A DNA stretch of 64,000 nucleotides, from the NCBI GenBank assembly GCA_965657825.1, contig CBFHQG010000001.1, positions 1 through 64,000 on the forward strand, written 5' to 3'. A program made the translations under genes and the position numbers. This stretch comes from M55B157 sp965657825. GTDB taxonomy: Bacteria; Actinomycetota; Actinomycetes; S36-B12. Below are positions 1 to 7,860 of this stretch, one piece after another. Each line of letters opens with the position of its first letter. Within the stretch, counting starts at the first letter, position 1. The notes beneath the pieces are model-generated. The model was not told where the DNA came from. It saw nothing but the letters and a program-made list of their open reading frames with translations, and did not search any database.

Positions 1-665
1 CGATGCGTGCCGATGACCCCGACGCTGACCGCACCAGCGGCCAGTGGCAGGTCGCCGCCCTCATGACCGCCCTTGCACTCATCCCCACCGGGATGCCCTC
101 CAGCCCCGCCGACAGCACCGCTGATGCCGACAGTTCAGCCAGCCAACCCCCCGCACCCATCGGTATCGGCGTGCAGGTCGTCATGGACCTGCCCACCGCA
201 CTCGGCCTGGCCGACAATCCCGCGATCATCCCCGGCTACGGCCCCATCGACCCCGCACTCGCCCAGCAGCTGGCCTGCGATGGGCAGTGGCGCCGCTGGG
301 TCACCGACCCCATCGACGGGCACCTGCTCGACGACGGCGACCGCCGCTTCCCCGGAGCCCGACTACGCCGCTACCTCAAAGCCCGTGATCCGCGCTGCGA
401 CATGCCCCCCTGCGGGCGCGTCGCGCGCACCGACGCCGACCACACCCCCGCCTACCGCGACACCCACACCACGTCTGCGGCCACCATGAGCACCGCCTGC
501 ACCACCCACAACCGCACCCGCGACGCCGCCGGCTGGATCGCCGAAGGTGACGGCCGATGGCGCAGCCCACTCGGACGGATCTACCAAACCCGCAGGCACC
601 AACCACTCCCCAACCACACACCACCCCACCCCACAGCAACCGACTCAGACCCCCCGCCTTTCTAG
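1..665 (+). CDS. C-terminal part of a DUF222/HNH (13E12-type) protein, left end cut off by the window
   Basis: The reading frame is open at the left edge, so the N-terminal DUF222 region is outside. The visible 220 residues carry the family signature (GYGPIDPALAQQLACDG followed by a W-R-x-W-V-T-D-P-I-D-G segment) and a C-terminal HNH-like finger. The finger looks degraded: the first His is kept in DADH, but the central Asn is Thr (TSAATM) and the usual HH-x-x-K end reads THNRTR. Such proteins occur in many copies in actinobacteria and often sit in or beside mobile DNA. The family is clear; nuclease activity of this copy is doubtful. Confidence 0.8.
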   Translation, partial: MRADDPDADRTSGQWQVAALMTALALIPTGMPSSPADSTADADSSASQPPAPIGIGVQVVMDLPTALGLADNPAIIPGYGPIDPALAQQLACDGQWRRWVTDPIDGHLLDDGDRRFPGARLRRYLKARDPRCDMPPCGRVARTDADHTPAYRDTHTTSAATMSTACTTHNRTRDAAGWIAEGDGRWRSPLGRIYQTRRHQPLPNHTPPHPTATDSDPPPF

Positions 666-690
666 ACTGTCGGTATGCAAAGGTGTGCCT

Positions 691-993
691 ATGGCACATG
701 CAACGGGTGATTTCCCCGTCCACCTCAACAACCATCACATCGACACGCTCTCGGTGATCTTCGCCCACCCGGTGAGTCACAACATTCGCTGGGTCGATGT
801 GCTGTCCCTGCTCGAAGCGGCCGGTGAGGTCGTGGAAAACCACGACGGCAAGTTCAAGGTCACCCTCGGTCCGGAGACCGAGGTCTTCGAGCGTCCACGC
901 CACAAGGACATCGATACTCAGATGGTCGTCGACCTGCGCCGCATGCTGCGCAACGCCGGCTTCGAACCGCGCCCGGCCGGGCAAGAGATCTAA
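691..993 (+). CDS. Small hypothetical protein with HicA-like pattern
   Basis: A 100-residue protein whose central part (IRWVDVLSLLEAAGEV, then GKFKVTL, then PRHKDIDTQMVVDLRRML) has the strand-helix order and the terminal helix seen in HicA-type mRNA-interferase folds. The SDSH-like catalytic His segment is not obvious, so toxin function is not claimed. The ATG at 691 was chosen because AAAGG lies 7-10 nt upstream and the conserved part begins just after it. A TAGACT -10-like hexamer at 663-668 suggests its own promoter. The next gene starts 17 nt downstream on the same strand, so the two probably form an operon. No adjacent HicB-like antitoxin is visible. Confidence 0.6.
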   Translation: MAHATGDFPVHLNNHHIDTLSVIFAHPVSHNIRWVDVLSLLEAAGEVVENHDGKFKVTLGPETEVFERPRHKDIDTQMVVDLRRMLRNAGFEPRPAGQEI

Positions 994-1010
994 AAGGGGC
1001 GGGAGACCTG

Positions 1011-1481
1011 ATGAGCAAGGACATCACCGACGCGATCGACGTCACCGGGCGCATTGCGATCGCCGCGATCGACTTCCACTCCAGCAAGATCTACGCGATC
1101 GATTCGCCGGATCATTCCCGTCCTGAGACGGTCACGGCGTCGGATCCGCGCGGATACTTCCACAACGTCTACCACCGCCATGGCAATCCCGATGGCACGT
1201 ACGAGGACGACAGCGATGAGTACTGGCGCGCTCTCGCCGGTGCTCTGCGAGGCGCTGCCGGCATCATCGTCCTCGGCCACGGCAAGGGCAAAGCTAATGC
1301 CGGCCACCACTTCATCGGCTATGTCGAGAAGCACGAGCGCGGCGTTGCCGCGAAGGTGATCGGGGAGTTCCGCTCCGATATCGATGACCTCACCGATGAG
1401 CAGATCCTGCGGCTCGGCCAGCACATCGCGGGGATCGATCCGCTACGCGATCACGGTGATTCCCAGCGGGGATCACTGTGA
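1011..1481 (+). CDS. eRF1-domain-3-like (translational machinery) protein
   Basis: A 156-residue protein. Its N-terminal half (IAIAAIDFHSSKIYAID) and C-terminal half (IIVLGHGKGKANAGHHFIGYVEKH, then a helix ending DLTDEQILRLGQHIAG) match the layout of single-domain relatives of peptide chain release factor eRF1 domain 3 found in bacteria. Their molecular role is not settled; ribosome rescue or RNA binding is a guess. GGGCGGGAG precedes the ATG. The gene follows the HicA-like gene by 17 nt and ends 10 nt before the convergent tRNA-Arg gene. The family assignment comes from pattern memory, not from a search. Confidence 0.55.
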   Translation: MSKDITDAIDVTGRIAIAAIDFHSSKIYAIDSPDHSRPETVTASDPRGYFHNVYHRHGNPDGTYEDDSDEYWRALAGALRGAAGIIVLGHGKGKANAGHHFIGYVEKHERGVAAKVIGEFRSDIDDLTDEQILRLGQHIAGIDPLRDHGDSQRGSL

Positions 1482-1491
1482 TTCTTCAGGG

Positions 1492-1563
1492 TGCCCCCGG
1501 CAGGATTCGAACCTGCGCGCATGGCTCCGGAGGCCACTGCTCTATCCCCTGAGCTACGGGGGC
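1492..1563 (-). tRNA. tRNA-Arg (anticodon CCG)
   Basis: Read on the minus strand this folds as a 72-nt cloverleaf: acceptor GCCCCCG pairing with CGGGGGC, D-stem GCTC/GAGC, anticodon stem GTGGC/GCCAT with loop CTCCGGA (anticodon CCG, reading CGG), a 4-nt variable loop, and T-arm GCAGG-TTCGAAT-CCTGC. The discriminator is A. The 3' CCA is not encoded, since CCC follows. Confidence 0.95.
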
Positions 1564-1592
1564 TCGGGCACCGATGAGGGTACCGCGTGGCG

Positions 1593-1907
1593 TCAGGAGG
1601 AGAACCAGCGCGGGGGACCGGCGATGAGCGCGGTGAGGAAGGCTCCGATCGCGGCGCCGATGCCGGTGTCGAATCCGCCGAGGAAGAACGGCACGAAGAG
1701 GCCGACGACGAAGCCAACCACCCCGAACAGTGCGGCGGCGACAACGGCGAAGGCCAGCCGACCGCCTGCGCTCTTGGCCGAGTCGACCTCGCCGGCGGAC
1801 TTTTTGGCCGGTGAGTTCTTCGCGGGTGAGTTTTTTGCGGGGCTGGTGCCACCGCTGGACGTCGTCTTGTTCACCTCAGCCAGGAGGCGCTCGATGTCGT
1901 CGCTCAT
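1593..1907 (-). CDS. Small two-helix membrane protein with SPAKN repeats
   Basis: A 104-residue protein of unknown function. An N-terminal acidic stretch (MSDDIERLLAEVNKT) is followed by a low-complexity Lys/Pro/Ala segment with three near-identical SPAK(N/K) units, then two hydrophobic helices (LAFAVVAAALFGVVGFVVGLFV and the following GIGAAIGAFLTALIAG). The ATG at 1907 is preceded by GGAGG. The gene lies downstream of the cold-shock gene on the same strand but beyond a strong hairpin, so it is probably transcribed separately. Confidence 0.6.
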   Translation of the reverse strand: MSDDIERLLAEVNKTTSSGGTSPAKNSPAKNSPAKKSAGEVDSAKSAGGRLAFAVVAAALFGVVGFVVGLFVPFFLGGFDTGIGAAIGAFLTALIAGPPRWFSS

Positions 1908-1947
1908 GCCTCCATCCTCACCCCGGGAGTCCCCATCACGCAAACAC

Positions 1948-1978
1948 GAAGGCCCCGGTCGAGGTGACCGGGGCCTTC
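1948..1978 (-). terminator. Rho-independent terminator after the cold-shock gene
   Basis: A perfect 13-bp inverted repeat (GAAGGCCCCGGTC and its complement) with a 5-nt loop, starting 16 bases past the csp stop. On the minus strand it is followed by a short T-containing tail (GTGTTTG). The weak T-run means a bidirectional or Rho-assisted terminator is also possible. Confidence 0.75.
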
Positions 1979-1994
1979 GATGGAGTCTGAGGAA

Positions 1995-2198
1995 TCAGAT
2001 GATGCGAACGTTATCGGCCTGGGGACCCTTGGGGCCCTGGACGATGTCGAACTCGACGGTCTGGTTCTCATCGAGCGAACGGTAACCATCGGCCTGGATG
2101 GCGGTGAAGTGCACGAACACGTCGGCACCCCCGTCAGCCTGAGCGATGAAGCCGAAGCCTTTTTCAGCGTTGAACCACTTGACGGTTCCCTGAGCCAT
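1995..2198 (-). CDS. cspA: Cold-shock protein, CspA family
   Basis: A 67-residue single OB-fold protein with both RNA-binding motifs intact (KWFNAEKGFGFI and DVFVHFTAI). It probably acts as a single-stranded nucleic acid chaperone in the cytoplasm. AAGGAG lies about 10 nt before the ATG at 2198. A TAGCGT hexamer on the minus strand at 2410-2405 would give a leader of about 200 nt, typical of cold-shock genes; the leader contains a hairpin annotated separately. A strong terminator follows the gene. Confidence 0.95.
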   Translation of the reverse strand: MAQGTVKWFNAEKGFGFIAQADGGADVFVHFTAIQADGYRSLDENQTVEFDIVQGPKGPQADNVRII

Positions 2199-2336
2199 GC
2201 GGTGGTACTCCTTGAATGCAGGTGCATCAATTGGGTGATGCAGTACGTCGGACGCCGGACAGGAAGCCCGGCGGGCTGATGGTGCGAGCCGACGTCCGCC
2301 GCCCTCGTTGCCGCAATGGGCCCTTCTGGGAAGCAA

Positions 2337-2366
2337 AACGCTCGCCGGTGTTGGGCGGCGAGCGTT
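2337..2366 (-). promoter_or_regulatory. Hairpin with T-run in the csp leader (possible attenuator)
   Basis: AACGCTCGCC pairs with GGCGAGCGTT (10 bp, 10-nt loop). On the minus strand it is followed at once by TTTTGCTTCC. It lies about 30 to 60 nt into the inferred csp transcript and 140 nt before the csp start, so it looks like an attenuator or thermosensitive leader element. Its function is inferred. Confidence 0.45.
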
Positions 2367-2404
2367 CCTCGAACGGTGGTTCTTGTGCAGCACAGCCAGG
2401 GACC

Positions 2405-2410
2405 ACGCTA
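2405..2410 (-). promoter_or_regulatory. -10 hexamer (TAGCGT) for the cold-shock gene
   Basis: TAnnnT hexamer on the minus strand, back-to-back with the argS -10. It predicts a start near 2398 and a leader of about 200 nt. No clear -35 is visible. Confidence 0.4.
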
Positions 2411-2428
2411 GCACGCTCCCCTGCGGAC

Positions 2429-2434
2429 TACGCT
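2429..2434 (+). promoter_or_regulatory. -10 hexamer (TACGCT) for leaderless argS
   Basis: The hexamer ends 7 nt before the GTG of argS, the spacing at which transcription would begin on the start codon. No Shine-Dalgarno is present. Confidence 0.5.
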
Positions 2435-2441
2435 TCGGCTC

Positions 2442-4100
2442 GTGACCCCTGGTGATCTGGCGGATGCCGTGCGCTCTGCCTTGACCGATCTGATCGCCTC
2501 GGGCCAGTTGGCTGTAGAGATCCCCGACGAGATTGTCATCGAGCGCCCACGGGTGAAGGAACACGGGGACTACGCCACCCCGGTGGCCCTCACCCTCGCC
2601 AAGAGTGCGGGGATGCCGCCGCGCGCCGTGGCCGAGATGCTGGCCGAGCGTCTGGCGAGCACACCGGGTATCACCGCCGTCGACGTCGCCGGGCCAGGAT
2701 TCTTGAACCTCACCGTCGCCGCGGATGCCCTGGGGGCTCAGGCGGCCGACATCGTGACCGCCGGGCGGAGCTTCGGCACCTCGACAACGCTGACCGGTCA
2801 GAACGTGAATGTGGAGTTCATCTCGGCCAACCCCACCGGGCCACTTCACCTCGGTCATACCCGCTGGGCCGCGGTGGGCGACGCTCTCGCGAGAGTGCTT
2901 GCAGCGGCAGGTGCCGAAGTGGCGCGGGAGTTCTACATCAACGATCGCGGTGTCCAGATGGACCGGTTCGGTGCCTCAGTGATGGCAGCTGCCCACGGAC
3001 GGCCCGTCCCCGAGGACGGCTACCACGGCGGCTACATCCTCGATCTGGCAGCCGACATCGTCGCCGAGGTGCCCGGAATCCGGGATTTGCCCGAGAGCGA
3101 GCAGGCCGAGGCCTTTCGCGAGGAGGCGTACCTCCGACAGCTAGCCCAGCAGCAGCGGGTGCTGGAGATCTTCGGTACGCACTTCGATGTCTGGTACTCC
3201 GAGCGCTCGCTGCACTCCTCCGGTGCGGTGGAACGTGGCATGGACACACTGCGCCAACACGGTCACGTCTTCGTCGAGGACGATGCGGTGTGGCTGCGGA
3301 CGACTGACTTCGGGGATGACAAGGACCGGGTGCTGATCAAGTCCGATGGTGAGATGACCTACTTCGCCTCCGACACCGCCTACTACGTCGACAAGCGCGC
3401 ACGGGGGTTCACCACCGCGCTGTACCTCCTCGGTGCCGATCATCATGGTTATGTCCACCGCCTCAAGGCGGTCGCCGCGTGCGCTGGTGACGACCCCGAG
3501 ATCAACATCGAGATCCTCATCGGCCAGTTGGTGAAGATCACCCAGGGTGGTGCGGAGGTCAAACTGTCCAAGCGCAGCGGCACGATGGTGACGCTGGAGG
3601 ATCTGGTCGACGAAGTCGGTGTCGACGCCGCTCGCTACTCGCTGATCCGCTATCCCGTTGACTCGCCCCTCACCCTCGACCTCGATCTCCTGGTGCAACG
3701 CAGTAACGACAATCCCGTCTACTACGTGCAGTACGCGCATGCCCGAATCTCCTCGGTTCTGCGCAACGCCGCGGAGTTGGGAATCGATTGGCGATCAATG
3801 GGACTGGAGCCGGGTCTGCTCGACCACGAGCGTGAAGGTGAACTGCTTCGAGTTCTCGGCGAGTACCCCACGACAGTCGCGACGGCAGCCGAACTGCGCG
3901 AACCGCATCGGATCCCGCGATACCTGGAGCAGGTGGCGACCGCGTATCACCGCTTCTACGACACCTGCCGTGTTCTCCCGCGTGGGGATGAGGAGGTGAC
4001 CGCGCAGCACGTGGCGCGCCTGTGGCTGTGCGCGGCGACACGACAGGTCATCGCCAACGGGCTCGACCTATGCGGGGTCAGCGCACCTGAGCGGATGTAG
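2442..4100 (+). CDS. argS: Arginyl-tRNA synthetase
   Basis: A 552-residue class I synthetase that charges tRNA-Arg in the cytoplasm. It shows an N-terminal additional domain, the HIGH motif as HLGH at residues 136-139 within SANPTGPLHLGHT, a KMSKS-like KLSKRSGT, and a C-terminal DALR-type anticodon-binding domain (PVYYVQYAHARI onward). The length is normal. The GTG start has no Shine-Dalgarno but has TACGCT 7 nt upstream, so the message is probably leaderless. The 3' end overlaps the convergent membrane-protein gene by 23 nt. argS next to lysA-hom-thrC-thrB is a standard actinobacterial order. Confidence 0.97.
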   Translation: MTPGDLADAVRSALTDLIASGQLAVEIPDEIVIERPRVKEHGDYATPVALTLAKSAGMPPRAVAEMLAERLASTPGITAVDVAGPGFLNLTVAADALGAQAADIVTAGRSFGTSTTLTGQNVNVEFISANPTGPLHLGHTRWAAVGDALARVLAAAGAEVAREFYINDRGVQMDRFGASVMAAAHGRPVPEDGYHGGYILDLAADIVAEVPGIRDLPESEQAEAFREEAYLRQLAQQQRVLEIFGTHFDVWYSERSLHSSGAVERGMDTLRQHGHVFVEDDAVWLRTTDFGDDKDRVLIKSDGEMTYFASDTAYYVDKRARGFTTALYLLGADHHGYVHRLKAVAACAGDDPEINIEILIGQLVKITQGGAEVKLSKRSGTMVTLEDLVDEVGVDAARYSLIRYPVDSPLTLDLDLLVQRSNDNPVYYVQYAHARISSVLRNAAELGIDWRSMGLEPGLLDHEREGELLRVLGEYPTTVATAAELREPHRIPRYLEQVATAYHRFYDTCRVLPRGDEEVTAQHVARLWLCAATRQVIANGLDLCGVSAPERM

Positions 4101-5043
4101 AGGCGTCTTCCACGCCGATGCGCCGACGCAGCAGGAGAAGCACTCCGCTGAGTGCGAGCAGCACGATGCCCGCCACGAGCATCCCGGTGATCCAGCCCAG
4201 TGCCGAGCCGGCTATCGCGAGGGCACCGATCGCCGCAGCGACGACACCGCCGACCGCCCAGGCCCAGGAGCCACCGCGGGCGAAGATCGACAGGGCGGAT
4301 ACCGCGAAGGCGATCAGCAGGCCTCGCGCCCACCAGGTCGCGGCGAGTTCATCGGGAGGAAGGTCCGGATCGAGCACCCGGCTTTCGATGAGCGCCTGGG
4401 GCATGAGGAACGCGATCGTCCAGGCGACACCGAGCGATTCCGCTAACACCGGGGGCTGCAACCAGATCGGGGCGAGGGCCAGCCAGATGGCTCCCGCTCC
4501 GGTGACCAAGATGGGCAGCACCCAGGCAGGTTGATCGGCGATCAGACTCATCGCGGAGACCGCGGCGAACCCCGAGAGGCCCGCGACGCCGAGTGTGGCC
4601 AGAACCCCGGGGGCCAGCCAGGCGCCGAGTACCGCGACGAGCAGGCCGGCGACCGCGGGCAGCATCACCCAGGGATCGCTGCGTTCGAACACATCGTCGA
4701 TGCCGGCCATCACGAGGATCTGATGGGCGGTCGCGGCCACCAGCGCTGCTGTGAGGGCGAGCATCAAGGCGACGAGGCGCCGCTGGGTGCCGTGCTGGGC
4801 GAGCCCGGTCCGCCCGTGCGTGACGACGGCGATGCCGATGGCCGGCCCGGCCAGCACCGACGTGGCGGTCATCAGCACGATCAGGCGAACGACGTCCGAC
4901 CAGTCCTCCCAGGACTGCGCGACCAGGTTCAGTGCTGCGCTCGCGACGAGGGCAGCGCCGACATAACCGAGGATCTCCGGGAGTGCCCGAGTCCAGGAAT
5001 GGGTGGCGGTCTGCGTAGAGGGTGAGGGTGTCGCGGTCGACAT
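4078..5043 (-). CDS. Multi-pass membrane protein, DUF2157-like
   Basis: About 321 residues with eight to ten hydrophobic helices and no enzyme motif that I recognise. The first helix region (LPEILGYVGAALVASAALNLVAQSWEDW) resembles the start of DUF2157 membrane proteins. A basic C-terminal tail follows the last helix (LLLLRRRIG). I chose ATG 5043 over the in-frame GTG at 5052 because TAGCGT on the minus strand (5056-5051) ends exactly 7 nt before it. The 3' end overlaps argS. Function is unknown. Confidence 0.7.
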   Translation of the reverse strand: MSTATPSPSTQTATHSWTRALPEILGYVGAALVASAALNLVAQSWEDWSDVVRLIVLMTATSVLAGPAIGIAVVTHGRTGLAQHGTQRRLVALMLALTAALVAATAHQILVMAGIDDVFERSDPWVMLPAVAGLLVAVLGAWLAPGVLATLGVAGLSGFAAVSAMSLIADQPAWVLPILVTGAGAIWLALAPIWLQPPVLAESLGVAWTIAFLMPQALIESRVLDPDLPPDELAATWWARGLLIAFAVSALSIFARGGSWAWAVGGVVAAAIGALAIAGSALGWITGMLVAGIVLLALSGVLLLLRRRIGVEDASTSAQVR

Positions 5044-5050
5044 GCTGATC

Positions 5051-5056
5051 ACGCTA
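5051..5056 (-). promoter_or_regulatory. -10 hexamer (TAGCGT) for the DUF2157-like gene
   Basis: Minus-strand TAnnnT hexamer, 7 nt before ATG 5043; predicts a leaderless transcript. Confidence 0.5.
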
Positions 5057-5105
5057 GGTGCGATCGAGCCACGCGGGCGGTGAGCACGGCGGCCCGTGAC
5101 CGGTC

Positions 5106-5111
5106 TACCCT
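5106..5111 (+). promoter_or_regulatory. -10 hexamer (TACCCT) for lysA
   Basis: Ends 8 nt before ATG 5120; predicts a leaderless lysA message and decides the start against the upstream GTG. Confidence 0.5.
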
Positions 5112-5119
5112 CTCAACCG

Positions 5120-6541
5120 ATGCGTGCGCACCCGGCAGGACCTCGTCACGGCGACGTCGTGGCGCCCGTCGGCGTGCCCCCACGCCCCGCATCGGATGGC
5201 GGGTCCCTCGATCCGGCGCTGTGGCCGCTGACGGCCCGACGTAGCGACGCCGGCATCCTCGAGGTCGGGGGAGTGCTGATCACCGATCTCATCGCCCAGT
5301 ACGGCTCGCCGCTGTACATCCTCGACGAAGCCGATGTGCGGCTGCGTGCTCGGCAGTTCCTGGCCGCCTACGACGATCCGCAGATGCCCGCTGACGTGTA
5401 CTACGCGGCCAAGGCGCTGCTGGCCACGACGGTTGCTCGCTGGGTGAGCGAGGAGGGTCTGGGGATCGATGCCAGTACCGGGGGGGAATTGATGGTGGCT
5501 CTCGCCGCTGGCGTCGATCCGGTCCGGATTCTCCTGCACGGCAGCAATAAGTCGGTCGATGAGATCGACTTCGCAGTGTCGAACGGGGTGGGCCGCATCG
5601 TGGTCGACTCCCTGATCGAGATCGAGCGGGTCGCGCAGGTCGCCGCACGTCACGGCGTGGTGGTCGACGTCCTCATCCGCGTCACGGTCGGTGTCGAGGC
5701 GCATACTCACGAGTTCATCGCCACTGCCCATGAGGATCAGAAGTTCGGACTCTCCCTCGCTGATGGCGCGGCGATGCAGGCCGTCGAGGCGATCCTCGCG
5801 CATCCGCAATTGATGCTGCGCGGACTGCACTCCCACATCGGCTCCCAGATCTTCGACGCGTCGGGCTTCGAGGTTGCCGCATCCCGAATCGTCGGGCTGG
5901 CCACCCAGATCCGTGAGGTGCACGGGATCGAGATCGTGGAGTTGAACCTCGGTGGAGGAATGGGCATCGCCTACACGCCCGATGATGATCCGCTGCGCGT
6001 ATCCGACATGGCCGAGGCGATTCGAGCCATCGTGCGCGAGACCTGCGCGCGAGCGGGCATGGCAGTCCCGCGCCTTGCCTTCGAGCCCGGGCGCGCCATC
6101 GTCGGACAGGCAGGCATCACGGTCTACCAGGTGGGCACCATCAAGCCCGTCGAGCTCGGGCACGGCATGCAGAGGGTGTACGTCTCCGTCGACGGTGGCA
6201 TGAGCGACAACCTGCGCACCGCCCTCTACGGGGCCGAGTACACCTGCGCGATCGCCTCACGCGTGTCGGATCGAGACACCGCGCTCTCCCGCGTGGTGGG
6301 CAAGCACTGCGAGAGTGGCGACATCGTCGTGCGTGACGCCTGGCTGCCCGACGATCTGGAGGTGGGTGACCTTCTCGCGGTCGCGGGCACCGGCGCCTAC
6401 TGCCGGTCCATGGCCTCCCAGTACAACTACCTTCCACGGCCGGCCGTGATCTCCGTGCACGAGGGGGAGTCGCGCGTCGTCCTCCGACGCGAGACCATGG
6501 AGGACCTACTCAGTCTCGACCCCGGAAAGGATCCCTCATGA
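5120..6541 (+). CDS. lysA: Diaminopimelate decarboxylase
   Basis: A 473-residue fold-III PLP enzyme that decarboxylates meso-diaminopimelate to lysine, the last step of lysine synthesis. The PLP lysine is K98 in YYAAKA. The HSHIGSQ and GGGMGIAY segments bind the cofactor phosphate, and CESGD carries the second-subunit active-site cysteine. The start MRAHPAG matches the usual actinobacterial N-terminus, and TACCCT lies 8 nt upstream; an in-frame GTG at 5096 is less likely. The stop overlaps hom by ATGA, so lysA-hom-thrC-thrB is one operon. Confidence 0.96.
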   Translation: MRAHPAGPRHGDVVAPVGVPPRPASDGGSLDPALWPLTARRSDAGILEVGGVLITDLIAQYGSPLYILDEADVRLRARQFLAAYDDPQMPADVYYAAKALLATTVARWVSEEGLGIDASTGGELMVALAAGVDPVRILLHGSNKSVDEIDFAVSNGVGRIVVDSLIEIERVAQVAARHGVVVDVLIRVTVGVEAHTHEFIATAHEDQKFGLSLADGAAMQAVEAILAHPQLMLRGLHSHIGSQIFDASGFEVAASRIVGLATQIREVHGIEIVELNLGGGMGIAYTPDDDPLRVSDMAEAIRAIVRETCARAGMAVPRLAFEPGRAIVGQAGITVYQVGTIKPVELGHGMQRVYVSVDGGMSDNLRTALYGAEYTCAIASRVSDRDTALSRVVGKHCESGDIVVRDAWLPDDLEVGDLLAVAGTGAYCRSMASQYNYLPRPAVISVHEGESRVVLRRETMEDLLSLDPGKDPS

Positions 6542-7860
6542 GCGACACCGCCCGCAGCGGTGAGCCGATCACCATCGCCGTCCTCGGCGGAGGCACGGTC
6601 GGTTCGGAGGTCGTGCGCCAGATCGGATCCCAGTCGGAGGATTTCGCAGCTCGTGTCGGTGCGCCACTTCGCGTGACCGGTGTCGCCGTGCGTGACGCCG
6701 CTCGTTCACGGCCGGGTATCGATGCGTCCCTCATCACGACCGATCCGCTCGCCCTCGCCTCCACGGGCGCCGACATCGTCGTGGAACTCATGGGGGGCAT
6801 CGAGCCGGCGCGCGAATGCATCCTGGCGGCGATGGCCGCAGGCTCCAGCGTCGTCACCGCCAACAAGGCACTGCTTGCTGCTGATGGTGCGAGCCTGTAT
6901 GCCGCGGCGGCCGAACACGGCGTCGACCTGTACTTCGAGGCATCGGTAGCCGGGGCGATCCCACTACTGCGCCCGCTGCGGGAATCCCTCGCCGGCGATC
7001 GGGTTCTCGCGGTGCTCGGCATCGTCAACGGTACGACCAACTTCATCCTGTCCCAGATGGATGAGCGAGCAGCCGATTACGCGGATGTGCTCCGTGAGGC
7101 CCAGGACCTCGGGTACGCCGAGGCCGACCCCACCGCTGACGTCGAGGGGCATGACGCTGCAGCCAAAGCGGCGATCCTCGCCGAACTGGCCTTCCACACC
7201 CGGGTCACCGCCGACCAGGTGTCCTGCGAGGGGATCTCCTCGGTCACGCTGGCCGATGTCGAGGCGGCCCGGCAGATGGGCTTCGTCATCAAACTCCTCG
7301 CGGTCGCCGAACGTGCCGTCGACGCCAACGGTGGCGATGAAGGCGTGATCGTGCGTGTACATCCGGCGATGGTGCCCCGCGAGCATCCGCTGGCCAGTGT
7401 GCGCGATGCGTTCAACGCGGTCTTCGTCGTCGCTGAGGCGGCCGGTGAGTTGATGTTCTACGGGCGAGGTGCCGGAGGCCAGCCGACGGCCAGTGCTGTG
7501 CTGGGCGATGTGATCGCAGCAGCCCGCAACCGCGTCAGCGGTGGTCGTGGCCCGGGAGAGTCGGTCTACGCCGACCTGCCGGTGCTCCCGTTGGAGCGGG
7601 CGACCACTCGCTACTACGTCAATCTCGACGTCGCCGATCGCCCCGGGGTCCTCGCCACGATCGCCCAGGCGTTCTCGGACAATGGCGTGAGCATCCAGGT
7701 CGTGCGCCAGGATGGGCACGGTGATGACGCAGGATTGGTCGTGCGGACCCACCGGGCCACCGATGGTGCCCTCGCGCAGACGATCGAGACACTGCGTGGG
7801 CTCGATGCGGTCAAACAGGTTGTCGGCGTCATGCGCGTCGAAGGGGAGGCCGGGCCATGA
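6538..7860 (+). CDS. hom: Homoserine dehydrogenase
   Basis: A 440-residue NAD(P)H enzyme reducing aspartate semialdehyde to homoserine, at the branch toward threonine and methionine. The N-terminal nucleotide fold is visible at residues 14-25 (VLGGGTVGSEVV). The catalytic domain contains GIVNGTTNFIL and the conserved EADPTADVEGHDAAAK. A C-terminal ACT domain (about 360-436, YYVNLDVADRPGVLATIAQAF) implies allosteric control, usually by threonine. It is translationally coupled by ATGA overlaps to lysA and thrC. Confidence 0.97.
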   Translation: MSDTARSGEPITIAVLGGGTVGSEVVRQIGSQSEDFAARVGAPLRVTGVAVRDAARSRPGIDASLITTDPLALASTGADIVVELMGGIEPARECILAAMAAGSSVVTANKALLAADGASLYAAAAEHGVDLYFEASVAGAIPLLRPLRESLAGDRVLAVLGIVNGTTNFILSQMDERAADYADVLREAQDLGYAEADPTADVEGHDAAAKAAILAELAFHTRVTADQVSCEGISSVTLADVEAARQMGFVIKLLAVAERAVDANGGDEGVIVRVHPAMVPREHPLASVRDAFNAVFVVAEAAGELMFYGRGAGGQPTASAVLGDVIAAARNRVSGGRGPGESVYADLPVLPLERATTRYYVNLDVADRPGVLATIAQAFSDNGVSIQVVRQDGHGDDAGLVVRTHRATDGALAQTIETLRGLDAVKQVVGVMRVEGEAGP

